Shown: positions 23,366 to 33,811 of the stretch, piece after piece | How positions within the stretch are numbered: position 1 is the first letter of the stretch | Layout: each line of letters starts with the position of its first letter | Made by a program: the position numbers and the translations under genes | NCBI GenBank assembly: GCA_963920635.1 | Contig: OY987301.1 | Location: forward strand, 46,537,820 to 46,601,819 | Length of the DNA stretch: 64,000 nucleotides | DNA from: Pseudeuparius sepicola | Taxonomy: Eukaryota > Arthropoda > Insecta > Coleoptera > Anthribidae | Direction: 5' to 3' | Notes under the pieces: generated by a model | What the model saw: only the letters and a program-made list of their open reading frames with translations | Told to the model about the DNA's origin: nothing | The model's database searches: none

Positions 23366-23615
23366 GAGGTGGATTTATAAACTCGACGTTTGCGTTGGCG
23401 CTCCGAAGTTGACGGTGACCTTCGCAGTTTGCATCCAGAAATGTGAACGACGGAACGTGAAAGATGAAATTAGTTTATCTCTCGGACGGCATCGGACGCA
23501 GACGGCAACGTTCGACGGCGTTTATAAACGGTTACACGTAAAATATTGGGGTTGAATTTTCAACGCAAACGGCAACGGCGAGCGCGAAAGCAAACGTCGA
23601 GTTTATAAATCCACC
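23366..23615. mobile_element. 250-bp GC-richer MITE nested in the transposon
   Basis: GGTGGATTTATAAACTCGAC and its complement end the element, and GACGTTTGC blocks extend the arms to about 26 bp. TTA occurs just outside both ends (23363-23365, two bases from the repeat, and 23616-23618), as expected for PIF/Harbinger MITEs. The interior is rich in CGGACGGCA-type motifs and has no coding frame. Confidence 0.75.
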
Positions 23616-23977
23616 TTAAAAACTAAAAACGCATCTCTCAGAAAAAAGCATGTCACGGTGACTTTTATGATTTTACCGGCGCATTCAAAGAGTATACTTA
23701 ATGCAATTTTATTCATACAATATAAAAAAAATTAAACAAGGAATAAAGTAGCCACCATTCAAACTATCAATATAGGGTTAAAAATGGCGGCGAATTTAAT
23801 CTCTTTTCGTTCCCTGCGCCTTGCCCTGCGCAGTAGGGCCAAAAGCGGTATATTTTAATATACAGGTATGTGGTTTAAACTGGTCTCTAACCGGTTCAAA
23901 ACCATTCTAGGTTTTAGTGCGCATCTGGTTCTGCGCAGTTCCAGAACTGTTCATAAAATTCCAACCAAAACAAACCT

Positions 23978-24610
23978 AATATCATATTATAATATATTAG
24001 TATGAGAGCCGGCCGCATGATTTCAACTCTTATAAGATTATAGAATAAGATGTTACCTACCTAATGTAGAAAGTATATTGTCAGTATATGCACTTGTGTA
24101 GATATTTTGTTCTAAAATCAACACCCAAACTTCCTAAGTAGATGATTCTCATTTCATGAAGATGGTTTTGAGATGTTAGTGGGGTAAACTTTAACTCATA
24201 CATGTTATTTAAATGTTTCTATACGTCTTTTTCTTCGCACTTGCTTTTTTAACTTTATTGTTACAGCATTTTTCTGCTAATAATAATAATAATTGCAATA
24301 ATTATCTTCCAAAAATTTGGCGGATTTGACAAATAATGTAAAAAATGTCCTTGGAGCTATAAATTATGATAGCAGTGATCCCACAACAAAGTGTAGTAAT
24401 TGGTTATTCTGTGGTGTAATGTATACCTATAATGCGTATCAAAAGCACTTCCCAAATAAAAATTTTGGTCTCATTTATGTTGGTTTCATTTATTTGAGAA
24501 GTGCTTTTGATACGCGAAAAATGTTGGTCTTATTTCGCCTAGGGCCTAGGGTACCAAGAGACAAATTTACTAAAAATTTTTTACGTCTGCACACTGAATA
24601 ATTATTTTTT
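23978..24610. other. fringe intron, unassigned part
   Basis: No gene recognised. A short inverted pair (GCGTATCAAAAGCACTTCCC at about 24435 against GAAGTGCTTTTGATACGCG at about 24499) flanks AAATGTTGGT-type sequence and probably marks a small decayed fold-back. AAT microsatellite at about 24280. Confidence 0.4.
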
Positions 24611-25003
24611 TGCTGTTGTTAAATTCTTTTTCCTATAAATACAACTCGTGGTATGCCTAATAATCAGATAATACAACTTAATCTGTTAACTCATTATAAT
24701 CCCAATGTTAAGAAAATACCACTCCTGCTGCTCAGTCGTATTATTTTCAGCTTTGGGTTTATACTTCGTAAAACTAACGAAAGGTATTATCAGGGGTAAT
24801 ATAACAAGTGGTGTGCCGATTATCGATAATACCTTTCCTTAATTTTACGAATTATAATCCCAAAGCTGAAAATACCACGACTGCGCAGCAGGAGTGGTAT
24901 TTTCTTAGCATTGGGATTATAATGAGTTATAAATTAAGGAAAGGTATTATCTATTTTTAGGCATACCACGAGTTGTATTTACAAAGAGAATTTAACAACT
25001 GCA
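24611..25003. repeat. Palindromic element, copy 1
   Basis: Left arm TGC(T/A)GTTGTTAAATTC, ACAACTCGTGGTATGCCTA, ATTATAATCCCAATG, AAGAAAATACCACTCCTGCT and its complement on the right form a near-complete fold-back of about 393 bp with a short centre near 24.82 kb. Downstream homology continues to about 25.24 kb (AGTTACGCTAAACC complement, GATTTCAGCGAAAATACCAC). The whole segment recurs in inverted order at 54.1-54.46 kb. Confidence 0.88.
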
Positions 25004-25977
25004 AATAGATAGTTTGACAGCTAGATGTCATTTAGATTGAACTTTCAGTTCTGAATATGTTTTTTGTGCTAATAGATATTTAAAGATCAATGTGTTAACT
25101 GAAAACATATATTCTAGTCCTATATTAAATTTGGTAATGTGAAGAAGTTATCGGGTTATCAGTTTTACCTGCCACAATATTGGTTTAGCGTAACTAGGAC
25201 GTAACTAAGAGAGTAGGATTTCAGCGAAAATACCACAGTTACAGTCAGTAGCAGGCTACCACAATCCACAATAAAATGAATAATATGGTTTCAGCGCTCT
25301 AAAACTCGAGCAGAATCCAGATCTCCCCACAGTGTCTGACTACATTAGAATAATTGTCTATTTGTACGTTACATAACGTTGTTTGGACACCTATACACAG
25401 GAAATACGAACCCGGCGCTGAGCAAACACGTAGGAGGCTTCTAATTAGAAACTTAATAGAGTTCCGAAGTGGCATTTTCATAATTGATGTGCGGGAGTGC
25501 TCAAGTTAAATCAGATTTTGGACTAGTCAAGAAGTCTAATATGTTTTTCAACTGCAGTAGTACATTTTTAGTCGAAATCTCGGCCAAATCTTACATTCCA
25601 TGTGTTCATTTTTGCGGGCGAAACTTATTTACTTTTTTGATCACTCAGCACCTTTAGTAGAATATCCCACGATCTTATCTTTGTAAATTGACATAGTTGA
25701 AAAGTTTGTCACGAATAGGTAGATATTACAATTTTTAGAAATTTTGCAAATAATAAACAGTGTTGTATTGCTGAAGTAAACATCCTAAATACACAAAATG
25801 TAGTTATAATAAACATCTTTTCGGATTTCTTAGGTATCTATATCAAATAACATTCCTTTGTGATAATATCTCGGTAAATATTTTATCCTAATAAATTTCT
25901 TGGAAGGATAAAATTTCTGCTGAGAACCGTAAGCAGATATAAACTGGAACTTTATAGTCTTAATTAATTAATAGATA
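25004..25977. other. Element flank and unassigned intron
   Basis: The first 240 bp match the reverse complement of 54.11-54.25 kb and belong to the palindromic element. The remainder is AT-rich with no gene; the 60-codon - strand frame at 25299 has no support. Confidence 0.4.
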
Positions 25978-26195
25978 TTTACATTGCAAGATGCGTAAGT
26001 GCACTTTTTTGACCGAGAAGGTTATTTGAGGACTTTCGAGGCCAAAAAAGAGCTTACGCGTCCTGTAATGCATTAAGTTTTTCCTGCTATTGACAATTTC
26101 ATATTATCGGTACTTTGAATTAAACTTTAAATACACTATGGAGTAGATTGTGAATAGTCTTCATAATAACCATTGTTTAATTACTAAAAATGATA
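25978..26195. repeat. Dispersed fold-back repeat, copy 1
   Basis: A hairpin (TTACATTGCAAGATGCGTAAG against CTTACGCGTCCTGTAATG, about 95 bp in all) is followed by a tail with AAATACACTATGGAGTAGAT, CTTCATAATAAC and ACTAAAAATGATA. Hairpin and tail recur together at 35168-35380. The tail is unpaired, so the unit is asymmetric. Confidence 0.82.
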
Positions 26196-28076
26196 CCTAA
26201 TTAGTGACATAGGCACCGAATTTTTTAAATACAGTCGAGGGAAAACCCTTTAGTATAAGACTGGAGAGGGGGTATACAGGTAAAATATCGTCAAACATAA
26301 TTTTTCATAATAGGATGGCCTAATATAAAACTTATTTTCTATTCAAAGATTTTAAATTTTTCAATAGGTTTTTTTGTTCTAGCTATACTGCTATACTACT
26401 ACCTATTTAGACTATACAACGGTCTATAAAGGTATAATTTTTTCGAAACGCACATTTTTGTGGTTTAAGTGAGAGTTATGTTAATCGCAATTGCCGGCAT
26501 ACAAACAATAAAATCTAGGTTCCTATTTCCTAGTTTACACATAATAATCCCAAAAATATAGAAAATTGCAAAATAGTAGTTTATGGCACAAGGACGAAAA
26601 GTTGAGTGGACGACTGCAGAGTGAAAACCGCAAGAGTACTTTGCGGACGCTCTCGGACCAATCACAACACACTATGTAAATGTCCTTATTTTCAATCATA
26701 GATTGCACTTACTTTTACTACCTAACTTACAAGGCACCTCGGACATTTTGAATTACCCTTTCGGGCGCGCTGACCAGTGTGTAAAGTGACCTTACGGAGG
26801 AGGGAGCAGGAAAAAGTATTTATATCTAAGCCTGTTGCGTATGCTCAACGCTCGATCTTCATTAATACATATTTATCTCAATTCATCTAAACTTAAACGT
26901 ATTTGGCGAGGGGCGCCAACCAACCAACCAAGGCCTTTTCAAGCCCTATAAGTCTTTAAACAATTAGGGTCTTTGATATAATTTGTTCTGGCTATGGTAG
27001 GGCGTTCCCTTTTATAATCGTAGCTGTGGGAGATATTTCCTAACTTTTTGTTCTTTCCTAGGCAGTCAGTGCTGGAGACCGCAACTATTTTAACTACATA
27101 TATTTATTTTCTATATTAAAAACGCCGAAGTAACTCTTAGGTAAATAATAATCAAAACGAATGAATGTAAATGCAGTTGCTTAAAGGTAATAATTTTTGA
27201 AAGATAAAATTTACACAACAAAATGTACGAAATATATTCGTTGAATTATTTCCTGAGCAAAAATAAAAAAAGAGTAGGTAATCATAGTCAGAGGCAGAAC
27301 TAGGCAACCAGGATATAGTTGTTGTACCGTGTGTACGTTTTTTACCGCCCGCTGTGCGGCGCGCCAAACATGGATTAAAAGTCCAAGAGCTCCCTTACTT
27401 ATTTGGAAAATCCTAAAATCCCAAATTGGGCCGAGTGTTGTATCTTTTTCATTTTTGTTAGTAGTGTAAACAGAGATCGAGATAAAAATTGAAAAATCTA
27501 CTGTATGCAGTCTTATTGCATCACACTTGGAAAACGGAGACCTCATTCTGCATTCTGCTATACAAAACACGACTCCCGTTATGTATACTCCAAGCGGGAC
27601 TTCCATCAAAATAAACTATTCTGTTTATTTCTATACATACATATCTGTCGTCGGACTTCACAAGGCCCTCCGCCGCTAGCCTCGTAAAAAAGCAACACAA
27701 ACTAGAAAAATTAATAAACATTGCCCGTGGGAAATCAACTGCGGAGCCACTTGTTACCACTCTGGTAGTTTCAAACAGATTTACCGGGAAAAAACTCGTC
27801 TGTGTCTGCATGTGTGTTTGTCATTTGTCTGCGGGACGGCGGCGCATCTCTCCCGAGGGGATGGTAATGCCCCCGAAGTCATAGGCTCCAAATCAAGCGG
27901 GAATATGATGCGAAACGACCGTGTACGCACATACACAAACTGCGCCTTGGTTCTTTTATTTGTAAGGCCAGGATGTCGATATTGTTTAGAGGCTGACATC
28001 AATGAAATAGAGCTTTACCTAGTAAAGTAAATTATGAATATTAGTACGACATTGTGTTCTCAAATTTAAGTAACTC
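26196..28076. other. fringe intron, unassigned part
   Basis: No gene recognised. Open frames at 27.2-28.0 kb on both strands (up to 132 codons) overlap each other and lack motifs. The 27.64-28.0 kb block is less AT-rich and non-repetitive here, so it is a candidate for comparison with related insects. Confidence 0.3.
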
Positions 28077-28360
28077 CTCAGAGAAATAACCAAGGATAGA
28101 GGGAGTAAGAACAAAAAGTAAATAGTGCCAACATCATTCTTGAGTGATGCCACGTACTCCGTTGTTTACTGCATTTCAGTTGGAAATAGGCGGATTTAAT
28201 GAGATTAAATGAAGACACACGTCCCATGACATTAAATTAACAAATGTCGGTATTAATTCATTTTTTGACAATTTTGAACTAAAACTAAATCATGCTGTAA
28301 TTAATACTATCGTTTTAATAAAATCGTCAAAGGACACTTCAAATCGCCCAACATGGCAAC
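28077..28360 (+). repeat. Partial P-like MITE (left end)
   Basis: Starts CTCAGAGAAATAACCAAGGA and follows the 49224-49884 element through TGAGTGATGCCACGTA, TTAATAAAATCGTC and CAAATCGCCCAACATGGCA. Identity is roughly 80-85 percent by eye. After about 28360 only a short ATTTTTCGTGTTT block still matches. The right inverted repeat is not found, so this copy is truncated. Confidence 0.82.
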
Positions 28361-28836
28361 GTGTGTATTTTTCGTGTTTCTAGGTGTGAAGTGAATTTGG
28401 TTAATTTCACAAAATTCAAGATGTCGAACTCTGACAATAATTTTGAAAAGTATTGAAAGCAAGATAAAAGTTTCTTTAGATGTTTTAATTTTTTAATTGC
28501 CGTGCCGAGAAAATGAAAAAAAAATACCGCCATGGTGACACAATGTCGATATTAAATACCTACCTTTCTATTCTCTGACGTTTTAATTTTGAATTGATTT
28601 TTCCTTCGACCCCACAATCTGACAACAAATGCCAATTTAGTAGAATTTTTTCAATGTTTTCTCATAACGAAGTTGTTTTTCAAATTTGACGCCTTCGCTA
28701 TCTTGAATTTTTCTAATTTGGCTAAATTTGTATTTGAATCCCATAAAGCCTCATCATCCGAGACCCGAATGAAAAAGTCCGGAAAATAGAAGTTGTTTTG
28801 TTCCACCCTGATATATTTGACTAGAGAGGATTTAGG

Positions 28837-28972
28837 TACATACAATGTACGGAGAATCAAAAAAATAAAAACTGTCGTATCTTCAAAATCCTTAGCAAAA
28901 TCCATATCCTTCAAACCTTATTATCGTTGGATTTGCTAGCGAAATGATCAAATATTGGTAGGTATGTAGGTT
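28837..28972 (+). repeat. Dispersed repeat of about 130 bp, copy 1
   Basis: Contains ACAATGTACGGAGAA, CGTATCTTCAAAATCCTT and TTATTATCGTTGGATT, and ends TCAAATATTGGTA. It matches 33368-33480 in the same orientation. Both copies follow remnants with a CCCTGATAT or CCCTGTACA end, so they may be the 3' part of a CAGGGTG-family element. Confidence 0.75.
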
Positions 28973-29033
28973 TGTTAAAGTTGAATTAAAAAAGGGTTTT
29001 TAATTAAAAATTGATCTTTTAAATGTTTAGTTG

Positions 29034-29512
29034 AAAATCCAACTTATGCAAGCTTTCGCATAATATATATGCTTCATCAGGCTACAAAATGAAATAATAT
29101 GGGTACAATTTGATCACTTAAGACAAAATTTGAATCAGAACTTACCAAAGTTAGAAAAAATATTACTATGATTGTAAAAATAGCGTAAATTAATTGTATA
29201 TGCGGGGAAAAAATTGTTAAATATCAAGTTAATATAATATTGACCCCTCTTATTTTTCACACCTTTTACCTTTTTTATTATTGTATGACATTTTGCAAAT
29301 CTGACTTTATAAATCAACTTGATATTTAACAATTTTTTCCCCGCATATACAATTAATTTACGCTATTTTTACAATCATAGTAATATTTTTTCTAACTTTG
29401 GTAAGTTCTGATTCAAATTTAGTCTTAAGTGATCAAATTGTACCCATATTATTTCATTTTGTAGCCTGATGAAGCATATATATTATGCGAAAGCTTGCAT
29501 AAGTTGGATTTT
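29034..29512. repeat. Near-perfect palindrome, 197-bp arms
   Basis: 29034-29230 and 29316-29512 are reverse complements of equal length with very few differences, around an 85-bp spacer. The arms contain CAACTTATGCAAGCTTTCGC, ATCAGGCTAC and GCGTAAATTAATTGTATATG. Equal arm length and high identity imply either youth or gene conversion between arms. There are no TA|CAGGGTG ends and no coding content. An RNA of this region would form a hairpin of about 197 bp. Confidence 0.93.
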
Positions 29513-29948
29513 TAATTAGTTATCTGCGATTCTATACGAGTGTCCATAACCGAAAAACCCTCCTTGTTACATCTGTTACTATATTGGACAAATAAAGAGA
29601 ATATATGTTTAGTTGAAATTTGGCACGAATTTTTTTGTGTAAAAATTGTACTGACAAGCAATAATAGTTATTTGTGTACCTACCGGGCACTCAAGTTTTT
29701 ATAAACGATGCGGAATTTATATGTAATCAAAAGGATATTCAGAGATTATCTTGCAATATGAGCACATGAGCAATTATTCGAAGAATGATAGATATTCTGT
29801 ATGTTACAAAGTTAAAAGCTACGCGATTTCTTTTAACTTATGTTGCAAAGTGTGACGTCTACAGCGGACAACCCAAGGCCTACTATAAAGACAGGCCCTG
29901 GCGCACAAAAATCACGTGACCATCTTAGTCAGACGTTACATGTCATTT
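29513..29948. other. fringe intron between palindrome and retrotransposon
   Basis: No gene recognised. AATAAAG at about 29590 follows the palindrome and could be the end of the same element. 29.85-29.94 kb is less AT-rich and directly precedes the retrotransposon 5' end. Confidence 0.35.
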
Positions 29949-31208
29949 GTCACATAACTGAAAGCGGCAGCTTGGGTTTTGAGAAGTTTTAGATGTTTAA
30001 AGTGTTTTTAAACGTCTTAGTTTATATTTTAGAAACAAGTTTGTGTCTAGTGCGCGTGTGTCCTGGCGGAGGGGAACCGCCAAGGTGTTATTATGGCCTC
30101 TGGGTGGGAGTCGTAAGCCTTAAAAATGAATATTCGCAAACCTTAAATGTTGAAGCCGGAGTACCACAGGGCTCCGTGCTCTCTCCTCTTCTATACATAC
30201 TATATATCGCCGATATACCTAGGTTAAACAATGCCGATATATATCTCTACGCCGACGATACGGCAATTACCTACAATAACAGAAACACGAACAGGGTGAC
30301 TCTTGCGACGCAAAGAAATTTCCAACAATCAGAGAATTATTTTCTAACTAAAAAGATAAAAATTAATTGCGATAAAACACAAGCTGTACTATTTACTAAA
30401 AAACGACAAATTCCTGAAATCCAAATCCAAATCCAAAACACTTATAAAGACTGGCTACCCCAAGCAAAATATCTCGGATTAATTTCAGATAGAAAATTAA
30501 ATTGGCGTTCACATATTGAAAAAAGAGTAAATCTAGCCCGCGGGGCGATCCGCTCTCTTTTCCCCCTACTCTGCTATAATTCAAAATTATCCTTAGAAAA
30601 TAGACTGCTAATATACACGATGATTATAAGACCACTTATCGCATACGCTGGTCCAGTATGGTCTACAGTGGCCAAAACAAATTTCAATAAACTTGAAACG
30701 TTGCAAAATAAAGCATTAAGACTAGTGGCCGGCGCACCCTGGTATGTCCGCAACGATACTATAAGGAGGGACCTCGGGATTTGCACCCTCTCTGACTTTA
30801 TTAGGTCAGAGACGGTGCAAATCTACGAGAATGTAGGCCCTCAACATCCTAACAATCTCCTAAGACAAGCCATAGGCTATATACCTGACAGGTACAAGCC
30901 TTACCATAGAATAAGAGATTTTCTCCCTGTACCTCCTCCATAAAGAAAATTATTCGAAATTTACTGTTTTTAAATAGCGAATTTATTCAATTTTCAATAT
31001 CTTACAAGAAACAAAATTATAGTTTGTGAGGTTTTTGCAAGAACTCATTGACTAACCAACCATGCCCCAATGAAACAAATTTTAACTAATTTTTCAAAAC
31101 CAAAACCCCAATTTATTTACTAAACTTAAGAAACAGAGGACAAAACCACAACTGGTCGTCCTCAACCAAGAACGCAGAAAGAAGAAGAAGAAGAAGAAGA
31201 AGAAGAAA
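29949..31208 (+). mobile_element. Internally deleted jockey-type non-LTR retrotransposon
   Basis: The unit starts with a 166-bp 5' leader (GTCACATAACTGAAAGCGGC...), which is joined at 30114 directly to the middle of a reverse transcriptase. It then has a 3' untranslated region of about 240 bp and a (GAA)n tail at about 31176-31208. ORF1, endonuclease and the first half of RT are absent. Since non-LTR copies are normally shortened from the 5' end, keeping both ends with the middle missing is unusual. A second leader begins at the next base, making a head-to-tail dimer. Confidence 0.88.
29993..30943 (+). CDS. Reverse transcriptase fragment fused to leader-derived residues
   Basis: A 316-codon open frame. 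Residues 1-41 come from the 5' leader and are not a known domain. From residue 42 it is the RT palm and thumb of a jockey-type element: GVPQGSVLSPLLY at 56-68, YADD (two of the three metal-binding Asp) at 86-89, KTQAVLF at 128-134 and YLG at 160-162. The C-terminal region includes IRPLIAYAGPVWS, LQNKALRLVAGAPW and RRDLG. Motif A, with the first catalytic Asp, is deleted, so it cannot be active. The frame nevertheless remains open for 950 bp, suggesting a young insertion. It lies in the fringe intron in sense orientation. Confidence 0.9.
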   Translation: MFKVFLNVLVYILETSLCLVRVCPGGGEPPRCYYGLWVGVVSLKNEYSQTLNVEAGVPQGSVLSPLLYILYIADIPRLNNADIYLYADDTAITYNNRNTNRVTLATQRNFQQSENYFLTKKIKINCDKTQAVLFTKKRQIPEIQIQIQNTYKDWLPQAKYLGLISDRKLNWRSHIEKRVNLARGAIRSLFPLLCYNSKLSLENRLLIYTMIIRPLIAYAGPVWSTVAKTNFNKLETLQNKALRLVAGAPWYVRNDTIRRDLGICTLSDFIRSETVQIYENVGPQHPNNLLRQAIGYIPDRYKPYHRIRDFLPVPPP

Positions 31209-31740
31209 GTCACATAACTGAAAGCGGCAGCTTGGGTTTTGAGAAGTTTTAGATGTTTAAAGTGTTTTTAAACGTCTTAGTTTATATTTTAGAAACAAGT
31301 TTGTGTCTAGTGCGCGTGTGTCCTGGCGGAGGGGAACCGCCCAGGTGTTAATATGGCCTCTGGGTGGGAGTCGTGGCGTCCAAGAGTATTGGTGCCGCTC
31401 GCACCGACGCGTGAGCGTAAAGGGGAATTCTCCCCCGAACCACAGAATAGGGAGACCGGAATTCCGGAATGAACTATTATGGACATGGACCGTATTGAAC
31501 AGTGGAGCCTGATTCACAGAGGGGTGAACTGCTTACGGGAGACGCGAGTTCAGACGGTCCGGGTGGCTGGAAGCCGTTCCCGTTGACCACGTTCGGGTTT
31601 GTGTATTTATTGTATTCACCATTCACCTTGTGCGAAATAAATCAGTGTTGTAACCGTTGATTTTCGTTGTCGACCCACGCCCCGATACGGTTTATCGTTT
31701 ATCTATTCGGTCTTTCACGCTGCCGAACAACTGAGACCTC
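31209..31740 (+). mobile_element. Second retrotransposon 5' end in tandem, with distinct continuation
   Basis: 31209-31374 matches 29949-30114 over 166 bp with two visible differences. It then continues with a GC-rich segment (GGCGTCCAAGAGTATTGGTG...) absent from the first copy, which probably is the rest of the original leader. The segment reaches about 31.74 kb, with AATAAATCAGTGTTGTAACC near 31.64 kb. No RT follows. Both strands are open across 31257-31517, as expected for GC-rich leader DNA, and no protein is claimed. Confidence 0.7.
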
Positions 31741-32168
31741 ATCAATATTTGCAGTATACCTACTGAGGTTAGTTTTCATTTTTATTTCGTAAAAAATAAC
31801 ATAAATACCAAATATTGAGTCTGTTTATATTATATTTATACATACCTATTACAAAAGCCAGGAGGAAAGTGTCGCCATAACAAACATTTGTTTTGCCTCG
31901 GGATGAAAATTTCCGCCAAAAATGGATTCGTCAAATCCCAACTGAGATTTAATTTCTAAAAAACCCTTAAGTATGTGTGGCTAACACATTTTCAAGAAAG
32001 TGAAACAATAATTAAAGTGGACAAATGTGTTGTGGGAGGAAAATACCTATAGAGAATATCACCTAAGCTAAAGGAAGGTGATGTCCCAACAATTTTTGAG
32101 AAGTGCCAAAATATTGTGAGTGCTGTGCAGTTTAACTCTCAGCCCAAAACAGCTGAGGCAGGTTGAGG
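31741..32168. other. fringe intron, unassigned part
   Basis: No gene recognised and no repeat found within the window. Confidence 0.35.
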
Positions 32169-33006
32169 CATTTATTGGTCCATCAAACCCATCTTACCCC
32201 CGATATGTCTAAGTCTCAGTGATGCCGCTAGAGCGCGTTTTTTGATATAATAACAGAAAATTGCAAAATTCTCGAAAAAACTAAATTCAATATTTTTCCT
32301 TTTTTTTTCATAAAAATGTAGTGAAATGATACCTAAATAGGCTAGTGAAAACCGTATCTCGATATCCTATTCCTAGCTGAAAATATCAAAGAAAGAAAAT
32401 TTAGTTTTATCATAAAATTTTAAAAAGACGCTGTTACACCGGTATTTATTCATATTTGTCTTTTTTTAAGATTTCATGATAAACTTTCATAATTTTATCC
32501 TTTTTTATAATTATAAAAGTATAATTGTTGATTTTAGGCATTTATTTTTCCTCCATGGCCTACCCTTCGTATTTTGCCTACCTTGCACTTGCATATTAAA
32601 TATGCATTGATTATTATGCCCCTACACGTTTTTTTTTTAATTTTTTGAACTAAGTATACTTTTATAATTAAAAAATGATAAAATTATGAAAGTTTATCAT
32701 TAAATCTTAAAAAAAGACAAATAAGAATAAATACCGGTGTAACAGCGTCTTTTTAAAATTTTATGATAAAACTAAATTTTCTTTCTTTGATATTTTCAGC
32801 TAGGAATAGGATATGAAGATACGGTTTTCACTAGCCTATTTAGGTATCATTTCACTACATTTTTATGAAAAAAAGTAATATTATTGCATTTAGTTTTTTC
32901 AAGAATTTTGCAATTTTCTGTTATTATATCAAAAAACGCGCTCTAGAGGCATCACTGAGACTAAGACATATCACGGGTAAGATGGGTTTGATGGACCAAT
33001 AAATGC
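32169..33006. repeat. 838-bp palindrome, arms about 355 bp
   Basis: Starts GCATTTATTGGTCCATCAAA and ends in the complement. Arms run to about 32525 and from about 32652, with conserved blocks GAAAACCGTATCT, AGACGCTGTTACACCGGTAT and ATGATAAACTTTCAT. The centre (about 125 bp) is non-coding. The ends differ from the CAGGGTG family and no clear target duplication is seen. It lies in the same intron as the 29 kb palindrome. Confidence 0.9.
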
Positions 33007-33367
33007 TTTTACCAACGAGACCAAGTTTGTTAAAATCCGTTCAGTCATTTAGGAGTTACAGCTCCCCACCACTTTATTTTAATAGATATGTCAAAAAGTG
33101 TTAAACAAAAATTACTCGAATAAAGCTTACCTTTAAAATGCATATATTATTTTGGTAACATTACTAGGTGGATTTCAGTGAAAAATCACTTTAAAAGTTT
33201 AAGATGGCGGTTACGCCCCTGGTGACTATCTTGGAAATCTGAAAATAATTTCCAGGTTTTTCTCTTGGCCACTTTATTCTAAATTTTTTTTACCGCAAGT
33301 CTCTACGACAAATAGTTTCCGAGATACAGCACTTTACATTCTCATCTGACTACCCTGTACAATAATT
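33007..33367. other. fringe intron, fragment of a CAGGGTG-type element
   Basis: The stretch ends CTGACTACCCTGTACAATAA, a decayed right end of the CACCCTG|TA type. Text such as GTTTCCGAGATACAGCAC is typical of these elements. No left end is found. Confidence 0.45.
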
Positions 33368-33480
33368 ACAGTACAATGTACGGAGAACTAAAAATAAAAA
33401 TTATCGTATCTTCAAAATCCTTGCAAAATCCAATATCCTTATTATCGTTGGATTCGCTAGCCAAATCATCAAATATTGGT
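33368..33480 (+). repeat. Dispersed repeat of about 130 bp, copy 2
   Basis: Matches 28837-28972 through ACAATGTACGGAGAA, CGTATCTTCAAAATCCTT and TTATTATCGTTGGATT to CAAATATTGGTA. It lies only about 280 bp upstream of the fringe exon. Confidence 0.75.
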
Positions 33481-33762
33481 ATGTAGGTACCATTTAAAAA
33501 GTTTCCATTTGAAGTAGATCCACGTTGGAGGTAGTGTGTGGTGTTGTAGTGGATATTGCCACCAGTGGAAAATGTCTACAGTAAATTCAATTTCAAGATG
33601 CAGAGAATATAAACAAAAGGCACACGTGGACGCTCTCACTGAACAGGGTCTCATGTACAGCGGACGACATTATGTTGCACCCCAAAAAACATTTTAAAAC
33701 ATTTGCTCCTACCTCATTATTTTTGAAGTGATAATAGTTTTTAAAGTTTTTCTTTTTTCCAG

Positions 33763-33811
33763 ATCTGGTTTTTCACCGACACGGATGACGCGGAGTTCCA
33801 GACCAGAACAA
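33763..33811 (+). CDS. fng: fringe, 49-bp microexon (IWFFTDTDD)
   Basis: A T-rich tract ending TTTTTTCCAG precedes the exon, and AGTAAGG gives the donor at 33812. It enters in phase 0 directly after the CAG codon of the 12.4 kb exon and reads IWFFTDTDDAEFQTRT plus one base. The WFFTDTDD signature is diagnostic of fringe glycosyltransferases. At 49 bp the exon is short, and it is separated from its neighbours by 21.1 kb and 13.4 kb. The split codon completes to Asn with the AT that opens the next exon. Confidence 0.93.

Larger units (their letters stand above)
21782..23977. mobile_element. 2.2-kb DNA transposon with long inverted repeats
   Basis: Ends AGGGTTGTTTTGGTT and the complement of AGGTTTGTTTTGGTT are flanked by AAT on both sides. 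Inner inverted blocks lie at about 22235-22330 and 23770-23880, including GGGTTAAAAATGG against CCATTTTTAACCC and GCGGTATA against TATACCGC. GAACCGGTTC-like short palindromes recur in both arms. The interior holds a coding-like - strand region and a smaller nested MITE. Three-base flanks and a possible SANT-like protein would fit PIF/Harbinger, but the class is not proven. Confidence 0.72.

Noticed and set aside
27211..27609. 132-codon frame on the - strand
   Set aside because: No domain, no splice signals, and competing open frames on the + strand across the same bases.
29461..29500. CTGATGA followed by a stem and GAAA, resembling a hammerhead ribozyme core
   Set aside because: The stem II register puts A opposite C at its base, no NUH cleavage site with a short stem III fits, and apparent pairing comes from the surrounding palindrome.
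29949..31374. Pair of 166-bp direct repeats considered as LTRs of a retrovirus-like element
   Set aside because: The sequence between them encodes a non-LTR RT (GVPQGS, YADD context and jockey-type C terminus) and ends in a GAA tail, so they are repeated 5' leaders.
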